From Oscillospiraceae bacterium (GTDB lineage Bacteria > Bacillota > Clostridia > Oscillospirales > Oscillospiraceae), in the NCBI GenBank assembly GCA_017408915.1, contig JAFQTS010000016.1:1-64000 (forward strand): a stretch of 64,000 nt of DNA, read 5' to 3'. Positions 17,922-26,551 of this stretch are shown here, in pieces (position 1 is the stretch's first letter; each line of letters begins with the position of its first letter). Made by a program: the position numbers and the translations under genes. The notes under the pieces are model-generated. The model ran no database searches and was not told where the DNA came from. It was given only the letters and a program-made list of their open reading frames with translations.

Positions 17922-19687
17922 TCACCGTCCTTTAATAGCTTTGCCGTGGGCGAGGTCAATTTGCCGTCGCCTTTGCGATACAATTCATCGATCTCGGATT
18001 CTGCTTTTTTAAACTCGTCGCTTTCAAATTCGATATAATTCCAGTCGATGAACTTTTGGCGCATACGGTTAAAGAATCCTCTTGCATCGTCTTTATTTTG
18101 AAGGGCGTAGTTACTGCCTAAAATATACACAAGCTTATCGGTAACGTAACGCTGGCGCTGTTTTGCGCAGTTTGCGTCAACCAGATCAAAGGAATTCTGT
18201 TGCAGATAAACCGCATCGAGCATTTCGGATTTTAAATAGGTAACGTAATCCAAAAGGGTAGTACCTTCTTCACCGATAACCTTCATCATAGAGCCGATCT
18301 CATCGCCGTGATGAAGAATGCTCTTGCAGAAATCCAACTTTTCCTTGTCGATAACGCTGTTATATTTTGACCACGAGATGAGCGGGTCAATGGCAGGGTA
18401 CTTTCTTGCATCCGAACGCTCCCGGGAAAGACCGTGGAAAGCGCCCACAACCTTTAAGGTCGCCTGTGTTACCGGCTCTTCAAAGTTGCCGCCCGCAGGG
18501 GACACGGTACCGCCGATCGTAACAGAACCCGTGCTGCCGTCGGGGAGACGGACATAGCCGGCTCTTTCGTAAAATGCCGCAATATAGGATTCAAGATATG
18601 CGGGGAACGCCTCTTCGCCGGGGATCTCTTCCAGTCTGCCCGACATTTCACGCATCGCCTGTGCCCAGCGAGATGTTGAGTCTGCCAACAGAAGAACATC
18701 CAGCCCCATCTGGCGATAGTACTCCGCAAGTGTTACCGCAGTATAAACCGAAGCTTCACGGGAGGCAACCGGCATAGAGGAGGTGTTACAGATTATAATG
18801 GTGCGTTCCATAAGGGAGCGACCGGTCTTGGGGTCGGTCAGCTCGGGGAACTCGGTCAGGGTTTCAACAACTTCACCCGCACGTTCACCGCAGGCGGCGA
18901 TAATAACGATATCGGCGTCTGCATATTTTGATGTGGTATGCTGCAGCACCGTTTTACCTGCACCGAACGGTCCGGGAGTGCAATAAGTTCCGCCTTTTGC
19001 CACAGGGAAGAAAGAGTCGATCAGCCGTACCTTGGTCTCCATTGTTTCGGCAGGCGCCAATCTTTCGCTATAGCATTTCACCGCACGTTTAACGGGCCAC
19101 TTAAACGACATAGATACCGGGATCTTGCGGCCACGTTCATCGGTCAAAACCGCAATCGTTTCCTTAACGGTGTATTCCCCCTTTTCGGCAATGGATGTTA
19201 CCGTATAGTTTCCAAGCAGATAAAAGGGAACAAAAATCTTATGTGTAAACGGACCTTCGGGGACCGTGCCGATATATTCGCCGGCACGAACAACGTCACC
19301 AACCTTGGCGGTCGGCGTGAATTCCCAGTTCTTTTCCGTATTAAGTCCGTCTGCGTAGATTCCTCTTTCTAAAAACCAGCCTGCTTGCCGGGCTAAAACA
19401 GGAAGCGGATTTTGCAGCCCGTCATAGATCTGACCGAGCAATCCGGGGCCAAGATCTGCCGAAAGCATATCTCCTGTAAATTCAACGTTATCCCCGCATT
19501 GGATTCCGTCGGTCATTTCGTAGACCTGTATTTGTGCGATATTTCCTCTTATGCGGATGACCTCGCTTTTTAGGGCGGTATCACCCACAAAGACATAGCA
19601 TATTTCGTTCATGGAAATGTTGCCGTCGAATTCCACCGACACCAGGTTTCCGTTTATGCTTACTACCTTTCCTTTATTTTCGGTCAT
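17918..19687 (-). CDS. atpA: V-type ATPase subunit A (catalytic)
   Basis: 589 residues; hydrolyses or makes ATP. The Walker A motif GPFGAGKT is at residues 239-246; the catalytic glutamate is in GERAGEV, and the 'non-homologous' insertion of A subunits lies at about 110-200. [19 protein letters not shown] is the conserved adenine-site region. The length is typical of the bacterial V-type. Both ends overlap the neighbouring genes (ATGA), showing tight coupling. Confidence 0.96.
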   Translation of the reverse strand: MTENKGKVVSINGNLVSVEFDGNISMNEICYVFVGDTALKSEVIRIRGNIAQIQVYEMTDGIQCGDNVEFTGDMLSADLGPGLLGQIYDGLQNPLPVLARQAGWFLERGIYADGLNTEKNWEFTPTAKVGDVVRAGEYIGTVPEGPFTHKIFVPFYLLGNYTVTSIAEKGEYTVKETIAVLTDERGRKIPVSMSFKWPVKRAVKCYSERLAPAETMETKVRLIDSFFPVAKGGTYCTPGPFGAGKTVLQHTTSKYADADIVIIAACGERAGEVVETLTEFPELTDPKTGRSLMERTIIICNTSSMPVASREASVYTAVTLAEYYRQMGLDVLLLADSTSRWAQAMREMSGRLEEIPGEEAFPAYLESYIAAFYERAGYVRLPDGSTGSVTIGGTVSPAGGNFEEPVTQATLKVVGAFHGLSRERSDARKYPAIDPLISWSKYNSVIDKEKLDFCKSILHHGDEIGSMMKVIGEEGTTLLDYVTYLKSEMLDAVYLQQNSFDLVDANCAKQRQRYVTDKLVYILGSNYALQNKDDARGFFNRMRQKFIDWNYIEFESDEFKKAESEIDELYRKGDGKLTSPTAKLLKDGE

Positions 19688-20241
19688 TGTTTTGCCTCCA
19701 ACCGATCTCCATTTAAAATGGAGTCGTATATATTTTTGTATGCTTCTTCCCCGCTCTTTGTATCAAACTGCCTTATGCGAAGAAGTAATTTTAATTTAAG
19801 TCCGTAATAGAAAATATAATCCTCGGAAAAGCCATCCATAGGCCGCAGCGTTTCTAAGAGCTCCAAACGGTAACGGTTCAGATATTTTTCTGCTTCCATA
19901 GGATTTTCGATTTCTACCGCTGTGCTTGCCGCTTTGATATATTCCGCAGGAATCGTTCGGTTTCCCGTATCGAAGGTCTTCTTCATCTTGTCGGCCCGCA
20001 CCTTACCGAGAGCAAACCGAAGGGTTCTTTCGCTTTCGTTCCAGGCATCGATCAAAGCAGACCCCGAACCGGCACTGTTTTTGGGCGGGGATAACGTGAG
20101 GTCATTCACCGCCTCCTGCGCTCTGTTTCCCAAAATACGGTTGCAAAGCTCTGCAAAGCGATCTTCGGTAATCGGAAGCGGCGTATTTTCGCCTATCCCA
20201 TCCAAGGATGGCAACTGCGCTATTAAATAATATTCAGCCAT
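19684..20241 (-). CDS. DUF2764 V-ATPase operon protein, probable subunit C substitute
   Basis: 185 residues, largely helical, beginning MAEYYLIAQLPSLDGIGE, the DUF2764 start. Proteins of this family occupy the second place of V-ATPase operons in spirochaetes, chlamydiae and Bacteroidetes, where no separate C/d or F gene is found. A role as the C/d-type adaptor between rotor shaft and ring is commonly inferred but not shown here. It lies 5 bp after the E gene and overlaps the A gene. Confidence 0.85.
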   Translation of the reverse strand: MAEYYLIAQLPSLDGIGENTPLPITEDRFAELCNRILGNRAQEAVNDLTLSPPKNSAGSGSALIDAWNESERTLRFALGKVRADKMKKTFDTGNRTIPAEYIKAASTAVEIENPMEAEKYLNRYRLELLETLRPMDGFSEDYIFYYGLKLKLLLRIRQFDTKSGEEAYKNIYDSILNGDRLEAKQ

Positions 20242-20246
20242 AGCTA

Positions 20247-20855
20247 TTACTTCGCCTCTTTCAAAAGGGCGGTGACCTTAGGGCTAAGATAATTGGAAAG
20301 CATATCCACAACGGCCTCTGCTGAATAATCGTAATATGCACTACCGCCCCGTACAGCGATGCGGAATCCGCCGTCAAAATTATCGTTCGCCTTCAAGGTG
20401 ATGCCCGTTAACAGTTTTTCTTTAAGAGCTGTGCGTAAGGTTTCTTCTAACCGATCAAGGTCTTGGGCATTCAGGATCACTGCGATATCTTCCGTATCGG
20501 GCGTGTTTGCCCAGCGTTCAACAATGCGGATGATCAGCCCTGCGAATGCATCCGAGGAATATGCGGCAGTAACGTTTTCGCCAACGATGGCTTTGAGCTC
20601 TCTGGTCACACTTTCTCTAAAAGAAATCAGTAGATTCCGCCCTGCCTGGCGAATGGAATCCTCGCTCGATTTCGTCATTCGCTCGGTCTCAACTTTTACA
20701 CTGGCCAAGATCTTATCCGCCTGTGCCTGCGCATCGGCAATGATCTTTTCGGCGTCGGACTTTGCCGCTTCAACAATAGCTTTGGCTTCTGCTTCTGCGG
20801 TTTCTACACCGTCCTTTTTGATCTGCTCAATAAGCTCCTGAAGTTGAACTTCCAT
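20247..20855 (-). CDS. atpE: V-type ATPase subunit E (peripheral stalk)
   Basis: 202 residues. The N-terminal 90 residues are an Ala/Glu/Lys-rich coiled coil (VETAEAEAKAIVEAAKSDAE), and the C-terminal globular part binds the A/B headpiece; this is the EG-stalk architecture. No G/H partner gene is visible, as in other operons of this order. AAAGGAGATCG precedes the ATG. First gene of the operon, behind a 100-nt leader. Confidence 0.88.
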   Translation of the reverse strand: MEVQLQELIEQIKKDGVETAEAEAKAIVEAAKSDAEKIIADAQAQADKILASVKVETERMTKSSEDSIRQAGRNLLISFRESVTRELKAIVGENVTAAYSSDAFAGLIIRIVERWANTPDTEDIAVILNAQDLDRLEETLRTALKEKLLTGITLKANDNFDGGFRIAVRGGSAYYDYSAEAVVDMLSNYLSPKVTALLKEAK

Positions 20856-20890
20856 AATTCGATCTCCTTTTATATTTAGTCATTTTTCTG

Positions 20891-20937
20891 CAAAAAACAA
20901 AATGGATTCAGCCACCTCTGCAGACAGCTGGATCCAT
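20891..20937 (-). promoter_or_regulatory. Attenuator-like hairpin in the V-ATPase leader
   Basis: On the minus strand ATGGATCCAGC (20937-20927) pairs with GCTGAATCCAT (20912-20902), and weaker pairs extend the stem inward to a small loop. TTTTGTTTTTTGC follows at once (20901-20891). This is a rho-independent terminator shape between promoter and first gene, so expression is probably set by readthrough. An upstream A/U-rich stretch of about 22 nt is short for a classical aptamer. The controlling signal is unknown. Confidence 0.65.
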
Positions 20938-20966
20938 AAATGTAATTATAACTATTCCTTTTTTGC

Positions 20967-20995
20967 ATTATAGCACGGTTTTTTTATTTCGTCAA
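20967..20995 (-). promoter_or_regulatory. Promoter of the V-ATPase operon
   Basis: Minus-strand TTGACG (20990-20995), 17-bp spacer, perfect TATAAT (20967-20972). Confidence 0.85.
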
Positions 20996-21100
20996 GTATT
21001 TAAAAGATAAGGCCACAAAATTCTGAACTGCATCCCGTCAAGAGGACAATGAAATAATATAAGTTTTTCTCGGCCAGCAGCGCACGCTGCTGGCTGCTTT

Positions 21101-21976
21101 TTACGCCGCCAGATAAAGATTGTGTTTTTCCATTGGTGTGAGGACACCCAAATTGCGCTGTACACGACGGCTGTTATAGTAGCTGATGTAATTGGTAATC
21201 ATTTGAACCAGCTCATGCTTACTGGTAAAGCGCCTGCCATAGTAACGCTCGCGCTTCAGTATGCCCCAGAATCCTTCCATAGGACCATTGTCGATACATT
21301 TTGCCACACGGGACATGCTTTGAGTCATGCCTGCTTTCTCTAACTTGTGGTGAAACCCCCTGCTTGTATACTGAAATCCACGATCGCTATGGAATAGAGG
21401 ATGGGCATCTGGATTAGCCTTTACCGCCTTATCAAAGGTTTTAAATACAAGAGGGTTATCATTTCGATCTCCAATTGCAAAGGATACAATGCGCCTATCA
21501 TAGAGATCCAAGATAGTGCTTAGGTAAACCTTGTGAACTTCGATTCCTTCGTACCACTTGAACTCTGTTACATCAGTGAGCCATTTCTCATTTGGCTTTT
21601 TGGCGTGAAACTCCCGGTTCAAAAGGTTCTCGGCAACATACTGTGGATTCTTTGCTCTCCTTGTGCAGCCGTGGTTGCTGTATTTGATTGTGGACTTAAT
21701 TCCCTTTGCACGGCAAATACGCAAAACCCGTTTATCGTTGATATGAATATTATGATCATGCCGAAGCTCATCATTGATGCGGCGATACCCCTTATCCGGG
21801 CTCTCCATGTGAATTTGTTCCACCTTCTCCGCAATCGCCTTGTTTTCAGCTGTTCTGAAACTCAGTTTGCCTGAGGCCCACTTATGATACGCAGAACGGG
21901 CAATATGCAGCAATTTACATGCTTCTTCTATTGGGAATCCTTTCTCTGCATGGCATTCTTGTATCGCACTATACAA
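21101..21976 (-). CDS. IS3-family transposase OrfB (DDE integrase domain)
   Basis: 291 residues from a TTG at 21976, but it is more likely made as an OrfAB fusion by -1 frameshifting. The rve core shows the DDE triad: D in WLTDVTEF, D in LFHSDRGFQY and E in NGPMEGFWGILK. The N-terminal HTH_21-like region is present, as is the C-terminal YNSRRVQRNLGVLTPME. The frame is intact. Confidence 0.92.
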   Translation of the reverse strand: MYSAIQECHAEKGFPIEEACKLLHIARSAYHKWASGKLSFRTAENKAIAEKVEQIHMESPDKGYRRINDELRHDHNIHINDKRVLRICRAKGIKSTIKYSNHGCTRRAKNPQYVAENLLNREFHAKKPNEKWLTDVTEFKWYEGIEVHKVYLSTILDLYDRRIVSFAIGDRNDNPLVFKTFDKAVKANPDAHPLFHSDRGFQYTSRGFHHKLEKAGMTQSMSRVAKCIDNGPMEGFWGILKRERYYGRRFTSKHELVQMITNYISYYNSRRVQRNLGVLTPMEKHNLYLAA

Positions 21977-21987
21977 ATGGCTTTGTC

Positions 21988-22685
21988 TTACTTGCGATAA
22001 GCATCCCGCCTTTCTATCTCGTCCAATTTTTTTAGCAGATCTCGCTCCATCTCTGCCAAATACAACTTATGCTTGAGTTGCTCGATTTCTATTTGTGCTT
22101 TCTCCAGTTCTGTACGAGGAGTCTGGTCCTTCTTGCGCTTCCCGCGCCGATCCTCGAGACCTGCCTCTCCCAGTTCTTCAAAGCGCAGTGTCCAAGTGCG
22201 TACCTGCTGATAACTCACCTCGTACTTTAGGGCCGTCTTTCCATAGTTCTTCCCAGATGCAATGCAATCCTGTACTATCTGAATGCGCTCCTCTTGTGTG
22301 GTGTTTCGTGTTTTTCTCATGTAGCTTCCTCCTCCGGAAAACTTGACTGAGTTGAAATCTCCATGAGTATTATACACCTTTACCCATTGTTCGACGATAC
22401 ATGGATTACTTATTTTATATTTCTTGCTTAGCTCCAGAGTACTGTATCCCCCAGATAGGTATTCTTGGACTGCTTGACGCTTAAGTTCAGCACTGTATAC
22501 TCGATTCCGCTCTCGTGGTATAAACGCTTCCACTCCCTCCGTTTCATATCGCGCTATCCACCGTATTATTGTTTTGTGGCTTACTCCTGCCGCTCGGCCT
22601 GCTTCACATACTCCTTGCTCTCCTTGAGACACCGCCGAACAATATCTACTTTTTCCTCTACACACAACTTCGGTTTTCGTGGCAT
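21988..22685 (-). pseudogene. IS3-family OrfA with a 5' frameshift
   Basis: OrfA has two HTH regions (residues around GRAAGVSHKTIIRWIARYE and YEVSYQQVRTWTLRF) and a leucine-rich coiled coil near the end. The natural ATG at 22685 gives MPRKPKLCVEEKVDIVRRCL, a typical start, but that frame closes after 34 codons. The rest continues in the -1 frame. One missing G in AAGGAG (near 22620-22623) would join the two as CLKGEQGVC. So this copy seems to carry a 1-bp deletion, unless the sequence has an error. The next usable start in the long frame is a GTG at 22665. Confidence 0.75.
22027..22033 (-). promoter_or_regulatory. Programmed -1 frameshift site in the IS
   Basis: The minus strand reads CTAAAAAAATTGG near the end of orfA. 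A -1 slip on the A7 run continues as IGRDRKAGCLSQVRQSHLYS, in frame with OrfB. A-run slippage is the known way IS3-family elements make OrfAB. Confidence 0.75.
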
Positions 22686-22791
22686 AAAAATACTCCCCCT
22701 ATGATTGACAGTTTTGTTTTTCACTGTCTCTCATAGAGGGAGCATATCAGTGCAGCGCCTCTTCTTTCATGCAATTTTCTACATTGTGCAA

Positions 22792-23754
22792 TTACTCAGC
22801 CTTGGCTTCCTCGCCCGCTTTCAGCATGGCAGCAGCCACGCACAGGGACAGGTACACCTGCTCCTCAGGGCTGGAGCGGGAGGTGATAGCCATGGGAACC
22901 TTAGTGCCTGCCAGCACACCGCAGGCATTGACGTTGGCAGACATGGTCAGCACCTTCATGACGGTGTTGCCTGCCATAACATTGGGCATCAGCACTGCGT
23001 CAAACTCGCCGCAGGCAGGATGGTCATAACCCTTGATGCGGGCAGACTCCTTGCTGACGATCATATCCCAAGGAATGGGGCCAACCAGCTCGCAATCGGC
23101 GATGGGCTCCATCATGTGAGAGCGAACAATGTTCTGTGCCTCCACGGTGTCGCGCATATGGAAGGAGGGCTTCTCCACCAGAGACAGCACGGCGATCTTG
23201 GGGTTATAGATACCCAGATGGTTCAGCACGTCCACAATGTTCTTGACCACCTTCTTGCGCTGGCCCTCGGAGGGCTCAATCAGCACGGACACATCGGACA
23301 GGGCCAGCACCTTCTCATAGTAGGGCACCTTCACCAGTGCCACCTCGCTGACGAGGCCGTCCACCAGCTTGTTGCGCTTGTCCAAAATGGGCATGAGGAA
23401 GTTGCGGGTGGAGGTGTTGCCGCGCAGCAGGATGTCGCCCAGACCATCGTTGATGATCTTGATGGAGCGCTCCATGTAGGCGTGATAGTCGGTGATGGGG
23501 TCGAAACGGGGCTCGTAGTCGGGCACATCACTGATGGTATAGTCGCGATCAAACAGGTCCAGTTCCTTCAGCATGGTGATGATGCGCTCCTTGGCACCCA
23601 CCAGAATGGGCTGGCAGAAGCCCTTCTCCTGTGCACGGAACACAGCCTTGAGGATATTCTCACAGTCGGCACCTGCCACCACCACACGGGCGGGACGCTC
23701 CAGAGACTTGGCACGCTGGATAACAAAATCAAATTCTTTCTCGTAAATATGCAT
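22792..23754 (-). CDS. Phosphate acetyl/butyryltransferase family enzyme
   Basis: 320 residues, transferring an acyl group between CoA and phosphate. The PTA_PTB fold is shown by the C-terminal SRSSPEEQVYLSLCVAAAM and by PNVMAGNTVMKVL. The length fits phosphate butyryltransferase (about 300), but without an adjacent butyrate kinase the acyl chain cannot be assigned. AAAAGGAG precedes the ATG. It lies 21 bp after hppA, probably cotranscribed. The IS begins 47 bp after its stop and no terminator is left in between, so the insertion may have removed it. Confidence 0.85.
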   Translation of the reverse strand: MHIYEKEFDFVIQRAKSLERPARVVVAGADCENILKAVFRAQEKGFCQPILVGAKERIITMLKELDLFDRDYTISDVPDYEPRFDPITDYHAYMERSIKIINDGLGDILLRGNTSTRNFLMPILDKRNKLVDGLVSEVALVKVPYYEKVLALSDVSVLIEPSEGQRKKVVKNIVDVLNHLGIYNPKIAVLSLVEKPSFHMRDTVEAQNIVRSHMMEPIADCELVGPIPWDMIVSKESARIKGYDHPACGEFDAVLMPNVMAGNTVMKVLTMSANVNACGVLAGTKVPMAITSRSSPEEQVYLSLCVAAAMLKAGEEAKAE

Positions 23755-23775
23755 ATAGTTACTCCTTTTGCGTTC

Positions 23776-25770
23776 TTACAGCAGACCCATGCCGCCGTTG
23801 ATCAGCAGGAACACGGGGGCAAAGACCAGAGACACAACAGTCATCAGCTTGATAAGGATGTTGATGGAGGGGCCGGAGGTATCCTTGAAGGGATCGCCCA
23901 CGGTGTCGCCCACGACGGCGGCGCGATGTGCCTCGCTGCCCTTACCGCCGTGATTGCCCTCTTCGATGTACTTCTTGGCGTTATCCCAAGCGCCGCCGGC
24001 GTTGGACATAAACAGTGCCATCAGCACGCCGGTAACCAGTGCGCCGGCCAGCAGGCCGCCCAGTGCGGCAGTACCCAGCACGATACCCACCACCAGAGGT
24101 GCCACCACGGACAGAACGCCGGGAATCAGCATCTCGTGGAGAGCAGCCTGAGTGGAGATGGCCACGCAGGAGGTATAGTCGGGCTTTGCCTCGCCCTCAA
24201 GGATGCCGGGGATGGTGCGGAACTGACGGCGGACTTCCTCGATCATCTTATAAGCAGCCTTGGACACGGAGTCCATGGTCAGTGCAGAGAAGAAGAAGGG
24301 CAGCATACCGCCGATGAAGAGACCCACGATGACCTTATAGTTCAGAAGGTCGATACCGAAGTCGAAGAGCTTGACAGCCTCGGCATAGGACACGAACAGG
24401 GCCAGTGCGGTCAGTGCAGCAGAGCCGATGGCGAAGCCCTTACCCATAGCAGCAGTGGTGTTACCCACGGCGTCGAGACGGTCGGTGATATTGCGGACAT
24501 TCTTAGGCAGGCCGGACATCTCGGCGATACCGCCGGCGTTGTCGGCGATGGGGCCGTAAGCGTCAACAGCGACGGTGATGCCGGTGGTGGACAGCATACC
24601 GACGGCGGCCAGTGCGATACCATAGAGACCATCGGCCATGTAAGCGCCGATGATACCCACAGCGATCAGCAGGATGGGGATAGCAGTGGAGTGCATACCC
24701 ACAGCCAGACCGGAGATAACGGTGGTAGCAGAGCCGGTCTCAGACTGCTGGGCGATCTTCTTAACGAAGCGATAGTCGCCGGAGGTGTAGATCTCGGTGA
24801 TGATACCGATGACCAGACCCACGATGAGGCCGAAGATGATGGCCAGAGCGGACTTGACATTGCCGAAGAAGCCCCAGCTCATAGCAAGAGCGGCGATGAC
24901 GACCACGATGCTGGACACATACGTACCGGTCTTGAGGGCCTTATGGGGGTTGGACTTCTCGTCACCCTTGACGAAGAAGCTGCCCACGATAGAAGCGGCA
25001 ATACCCACAGCTGCCAGCAGCAGGGGGAAGATCGCGCCGGTGATGCTGTAGGTCACAGCGCCCAGGGTAATGGCAGAGACGATAGAGCCAACATAGGACT
25101 CGAAGAGGTCGGCGCCCATGCCGGCCACGTCGCCCACGTTATCGCCCACGTTGTCGGCGATGGTAGCGGGGTTACGGGGGTCATCCTCGGGGATACCGGC
25201 TTCCACCTTACCCACCAGGTCAGCGCCCACGTCGGCAGCCTTGGTGTAGATACCGCCGCCCACACGGGCAAACAGTGCGATGGAAGAAGCACCCAAAGAG
25301 AAACCGGACAGCACGCCGGCATCCTTGGTGATGAGGTAGACAACGCCGCAGCCCAGCAGGCCCAGACCGACCACGCACATACCCATGACGGCACCGCCGG
25401 AGAAGGCGATGGACAGAGCCTTATTCATGCCGGAATCCTTAGCGGCGGCGGCAGTTCTCACGTTGGCCTTGGTAGCCACGTTCATGCCGCAGTAGCCGGC
25501 GAAGGTGGAGAACAGGGCACCCACAAGGAAGGCAATGGCGGTCATCCAGTTGATACCGAAACCGACCACAACAAACAACACAGCCACGAACACCACAAGG
25601 ATCTTATACTCAGACATCAAAAAGGCCTGAGCGCCCTCGTGGATGAATGCGGCGATTTCCTTCATTCTGTCAGTTCCTGCGTCCTGTTTGCTGACTTTCT
25701 TGGACAGGTAGAATGCAAACAGCAACGCTACCACACCCAAGACAGGCGCAAGTAAAGCAAGCTTTTCCAT
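23776..25770 (-). CDS. hppA: Membrane-bound ion-translocating pyrophosphatase
   Basis: Couples PPi hydrolysis to ion pumping; 664 residues with about 16 helices. The catalytic loop contains [13 protein letters not shown] (180-192) and DNVGDNVGD (206-214). GNTTAA (436-441) has Ala where K+-independent enzymes have Lys, so it should need K+. The helix-6 glutamate is E224 in GADLFESY, the position known from Na+-pumping enzymes such as that of Thermotoga maritima; H+-only enzymes carry it one turn later. Na+ transport is therefore likely but inferred. Two palindromic sites lie in the leader. Confidence 0.95.
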   Translation of the reverse strand: MEKLALLAPVLGVVALLFAFYLSKKVSKQDAGTDRMKEIAAFIHEGAQAFLMSEYKILVVFVAVLFVVVGFGINWMTAIAFLVGALFSTFAGYCGMNVATKANVRTAAAAKDSGMNKALSIAFSGGAVMGMCVVGLGLLGCGVVYLITKDAGVLSGFSLGASSIALFARVGGGIYTKAADVGADLVGKVEAGIPEDDPRNPATIADNVGDNVGDVAGMGADLFESYVGSIVSAITLGAVTYSITGAIFPLLLAAVGIAASIVGSFFVKGDEKSNPHKALKTGTYVSSIVVVIAALAMSWGFFGNVKSALAIIFGLIVGLVIGIITEIYTSGDYRFVKKIAQQSETGSATTVISGLAVGMHSTAIPILLIAVGIIGAYMADGLYGIALAAVGMLSTTGITVAVDAYGPIADNAGGIAEMSGLPKNVRNITDRLDAVGNTTAAMGKGFAIGSAALTALALFVSYAEAVKLFDFGIDLLNYKVIVGLFIGGMLPFFFSALTMDSVSKAAYKMIEEVRRQFRTIPGILEGEAKPDYTSCVAISTQAALHEMLIPGVLSVVAPLVVGIVLGTAALGGLLAGALVTGVLMALFMSNAGGAWDNAKKYIEEGNHGGKGSEAHRAAVVGDTVGDPFKDTSGPSINILIKLMTVVSLVFAPVFLLINGGMGLL

Positions 25771-25803
25771 GGTTTTTGTTCCTTTCTTTTTCCGTTCCTT
25801 TTT

Positions 25804-25835
25804 CCGATGTTCAATATCCTGTAAACATCGATGTT
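25804..25835 (-). promoter_or_regulatory. Palindromic element in the hppA leader
   Basis: A perfect 12-bp palindrome AACATCGATGTT (25824-25835) lies about 30 bp downstream of the -10 box, and the half-site CCGATGTTC recurs at 25804-25812. The spacing suggests an operator; the binding protein is unknown. Confidence 0.5.
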
Positions 25836-25864
25836 AAACATATATATTCTAATGCATGACCCCC

Positions 25865-25870
25865 ATTATA
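25865..25870 (-). promoter_or_regulatory. Extended -10 promoter of hppA
   Basis: The minus strand reads TTGCTATAAT: a perfect -10 with the TGn extension. No good -35 lies 17 bp upstream. The 5' leader is about 90 nt. Confidence 0.6.
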
Positions 25871-25953
25871 GCAAGAAAAATTGTTCTAAAATGACGAAAA
25901 AACAAAAGATAATTTTTTAACAACAATAATTCAAGCCGCAATTAACGACAAAC

Positions 25954-25988
25954 GGGCAAAAACAGCAAAATGTGCGCTGTTTTTGCCC
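25954..25988 (-). terminator. Probable terminator of the DUF1622 gene
   Basis: GGGCAAAAACAGC (25954-25966) pairs with GCTGTTTTTGCCC (25976-25988). The downstream T-stretch is weak. The remaining gap to hppA holds only the hppA promoter and leader. Confidence 0.55.
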
Positions 25989-26034
25989 ATACGTATGGAA
26001 TGTTTCATTCAAGCCGTACAATAGTAACAACTCT

Positions 26035-26373
26035 TCACTTTTCGCAGCTTTTTTCGCCCCCTGCGTGTTTCATCTCAAAGTGGATCAACAGCGACAGGAG
26101 GGCGCGCAGCGCGATGACCACGCCCAGCACCAGCAGTTCCTGTAGGTCGCGGATCAGCACCGTCTTTAATATCTCCGCCGCCATCTTGAACTCAAGGCTC
26201 AACGCCAAACCGCTGGCCAGCTGGAACTTCACGTCGCAGCTGTTCTTGGTCACCAGAGAGCAGGCATATTTCCAAAATGCGCTCAGTGCCGACACCGCCA
26301 CCACAGCAATGCCCATCAGCTCGCACAGGGGGATCAGAATCTCCAAAACAAACTCTACAATATGCTCCAACAT
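26035..26373 (-). CDS. DUF1622 membrane protein
   Basis: 112 residues with three hydrophobic segments. The central polar part (DVKFQLASGLALSLEFKMAA) followed by EILKTVLIRDLQELLVLG is typical of the DUF1622 family. Function is unknown. It is a single gene between hppA and the divergent J-protein operon. Confidence 0.85.
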   Translation of the reverse strand: MLEHIVEFVLEILIPLCELMGIAVVAVSALSAFWKYACSLVTKNSCDVKFQLASGLALSLEFKMAAEILKTVLIRDLQELLVLGVVIALRALLSLLIHFEMKHAGGEKSCEK

Positions 26374-26551
26374 TGCCTTTCTCCTTCTTTCCTCTTTTTA
26401 TCTTTTTCTTTATCATACTCCCTTATTCCCAAATTGCAAGTTGCTTTCGCAACAATTTCCCTATTCCTTTACAGAAATTTTCACTATACTTTTCTCCCCA
26501 TGTGTGCTATTCTTGTTTATTATCAATAAACCCTGCAAGGAGGTCAAAAGG

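Larger units (their letters stand above)
21029..22744 (-). mobile_element. IS3-family insertion sequence (IS150-like), about 1.7 kb
   Basis: The element carries overlapping orfA/orfB with an IS3-type integrase. Imperfect terminal repeats start TGCATCCC (21029 inward) and TGCTCCC (22744 inward) and continue with matching GAG.GACA.TGAAA. Ends are TG...CA as in the family. I find no 3-4 bp target duplication at these borders (AAC on one side, TAT on the other). The hairpin CCAGCAGCG/CGCTGCTGG plus T-run (about 21074-21100) inside the right end would block transcription entering from the V-ATPase side. Borders are read by eye and may be off by a few bases. Confidence 0.8.

Noticed and set aside
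20891..20960. Naming the V-ATPase leader a Na+ riboswitch
   Set aside because: The context is suggestive, but I cannot match a consensus aptamer by eye and the region upstream of the terminator is short; kept as an attenuator only.
21029..22744. Treating V-ATPase block plus IS as a composite transposon
   Set aside because: Only one IS copy is present and the spoVT side has no matching repeat.
22705..25755. A 1,016-codon open frame on the plus strand opposite hppA and ptb
   Set aside because: It is antisense to two clearly conserved genes, is rich in His, Gly and Gln as complements of GC-rich codons are, and has no family motif or ribosome site.
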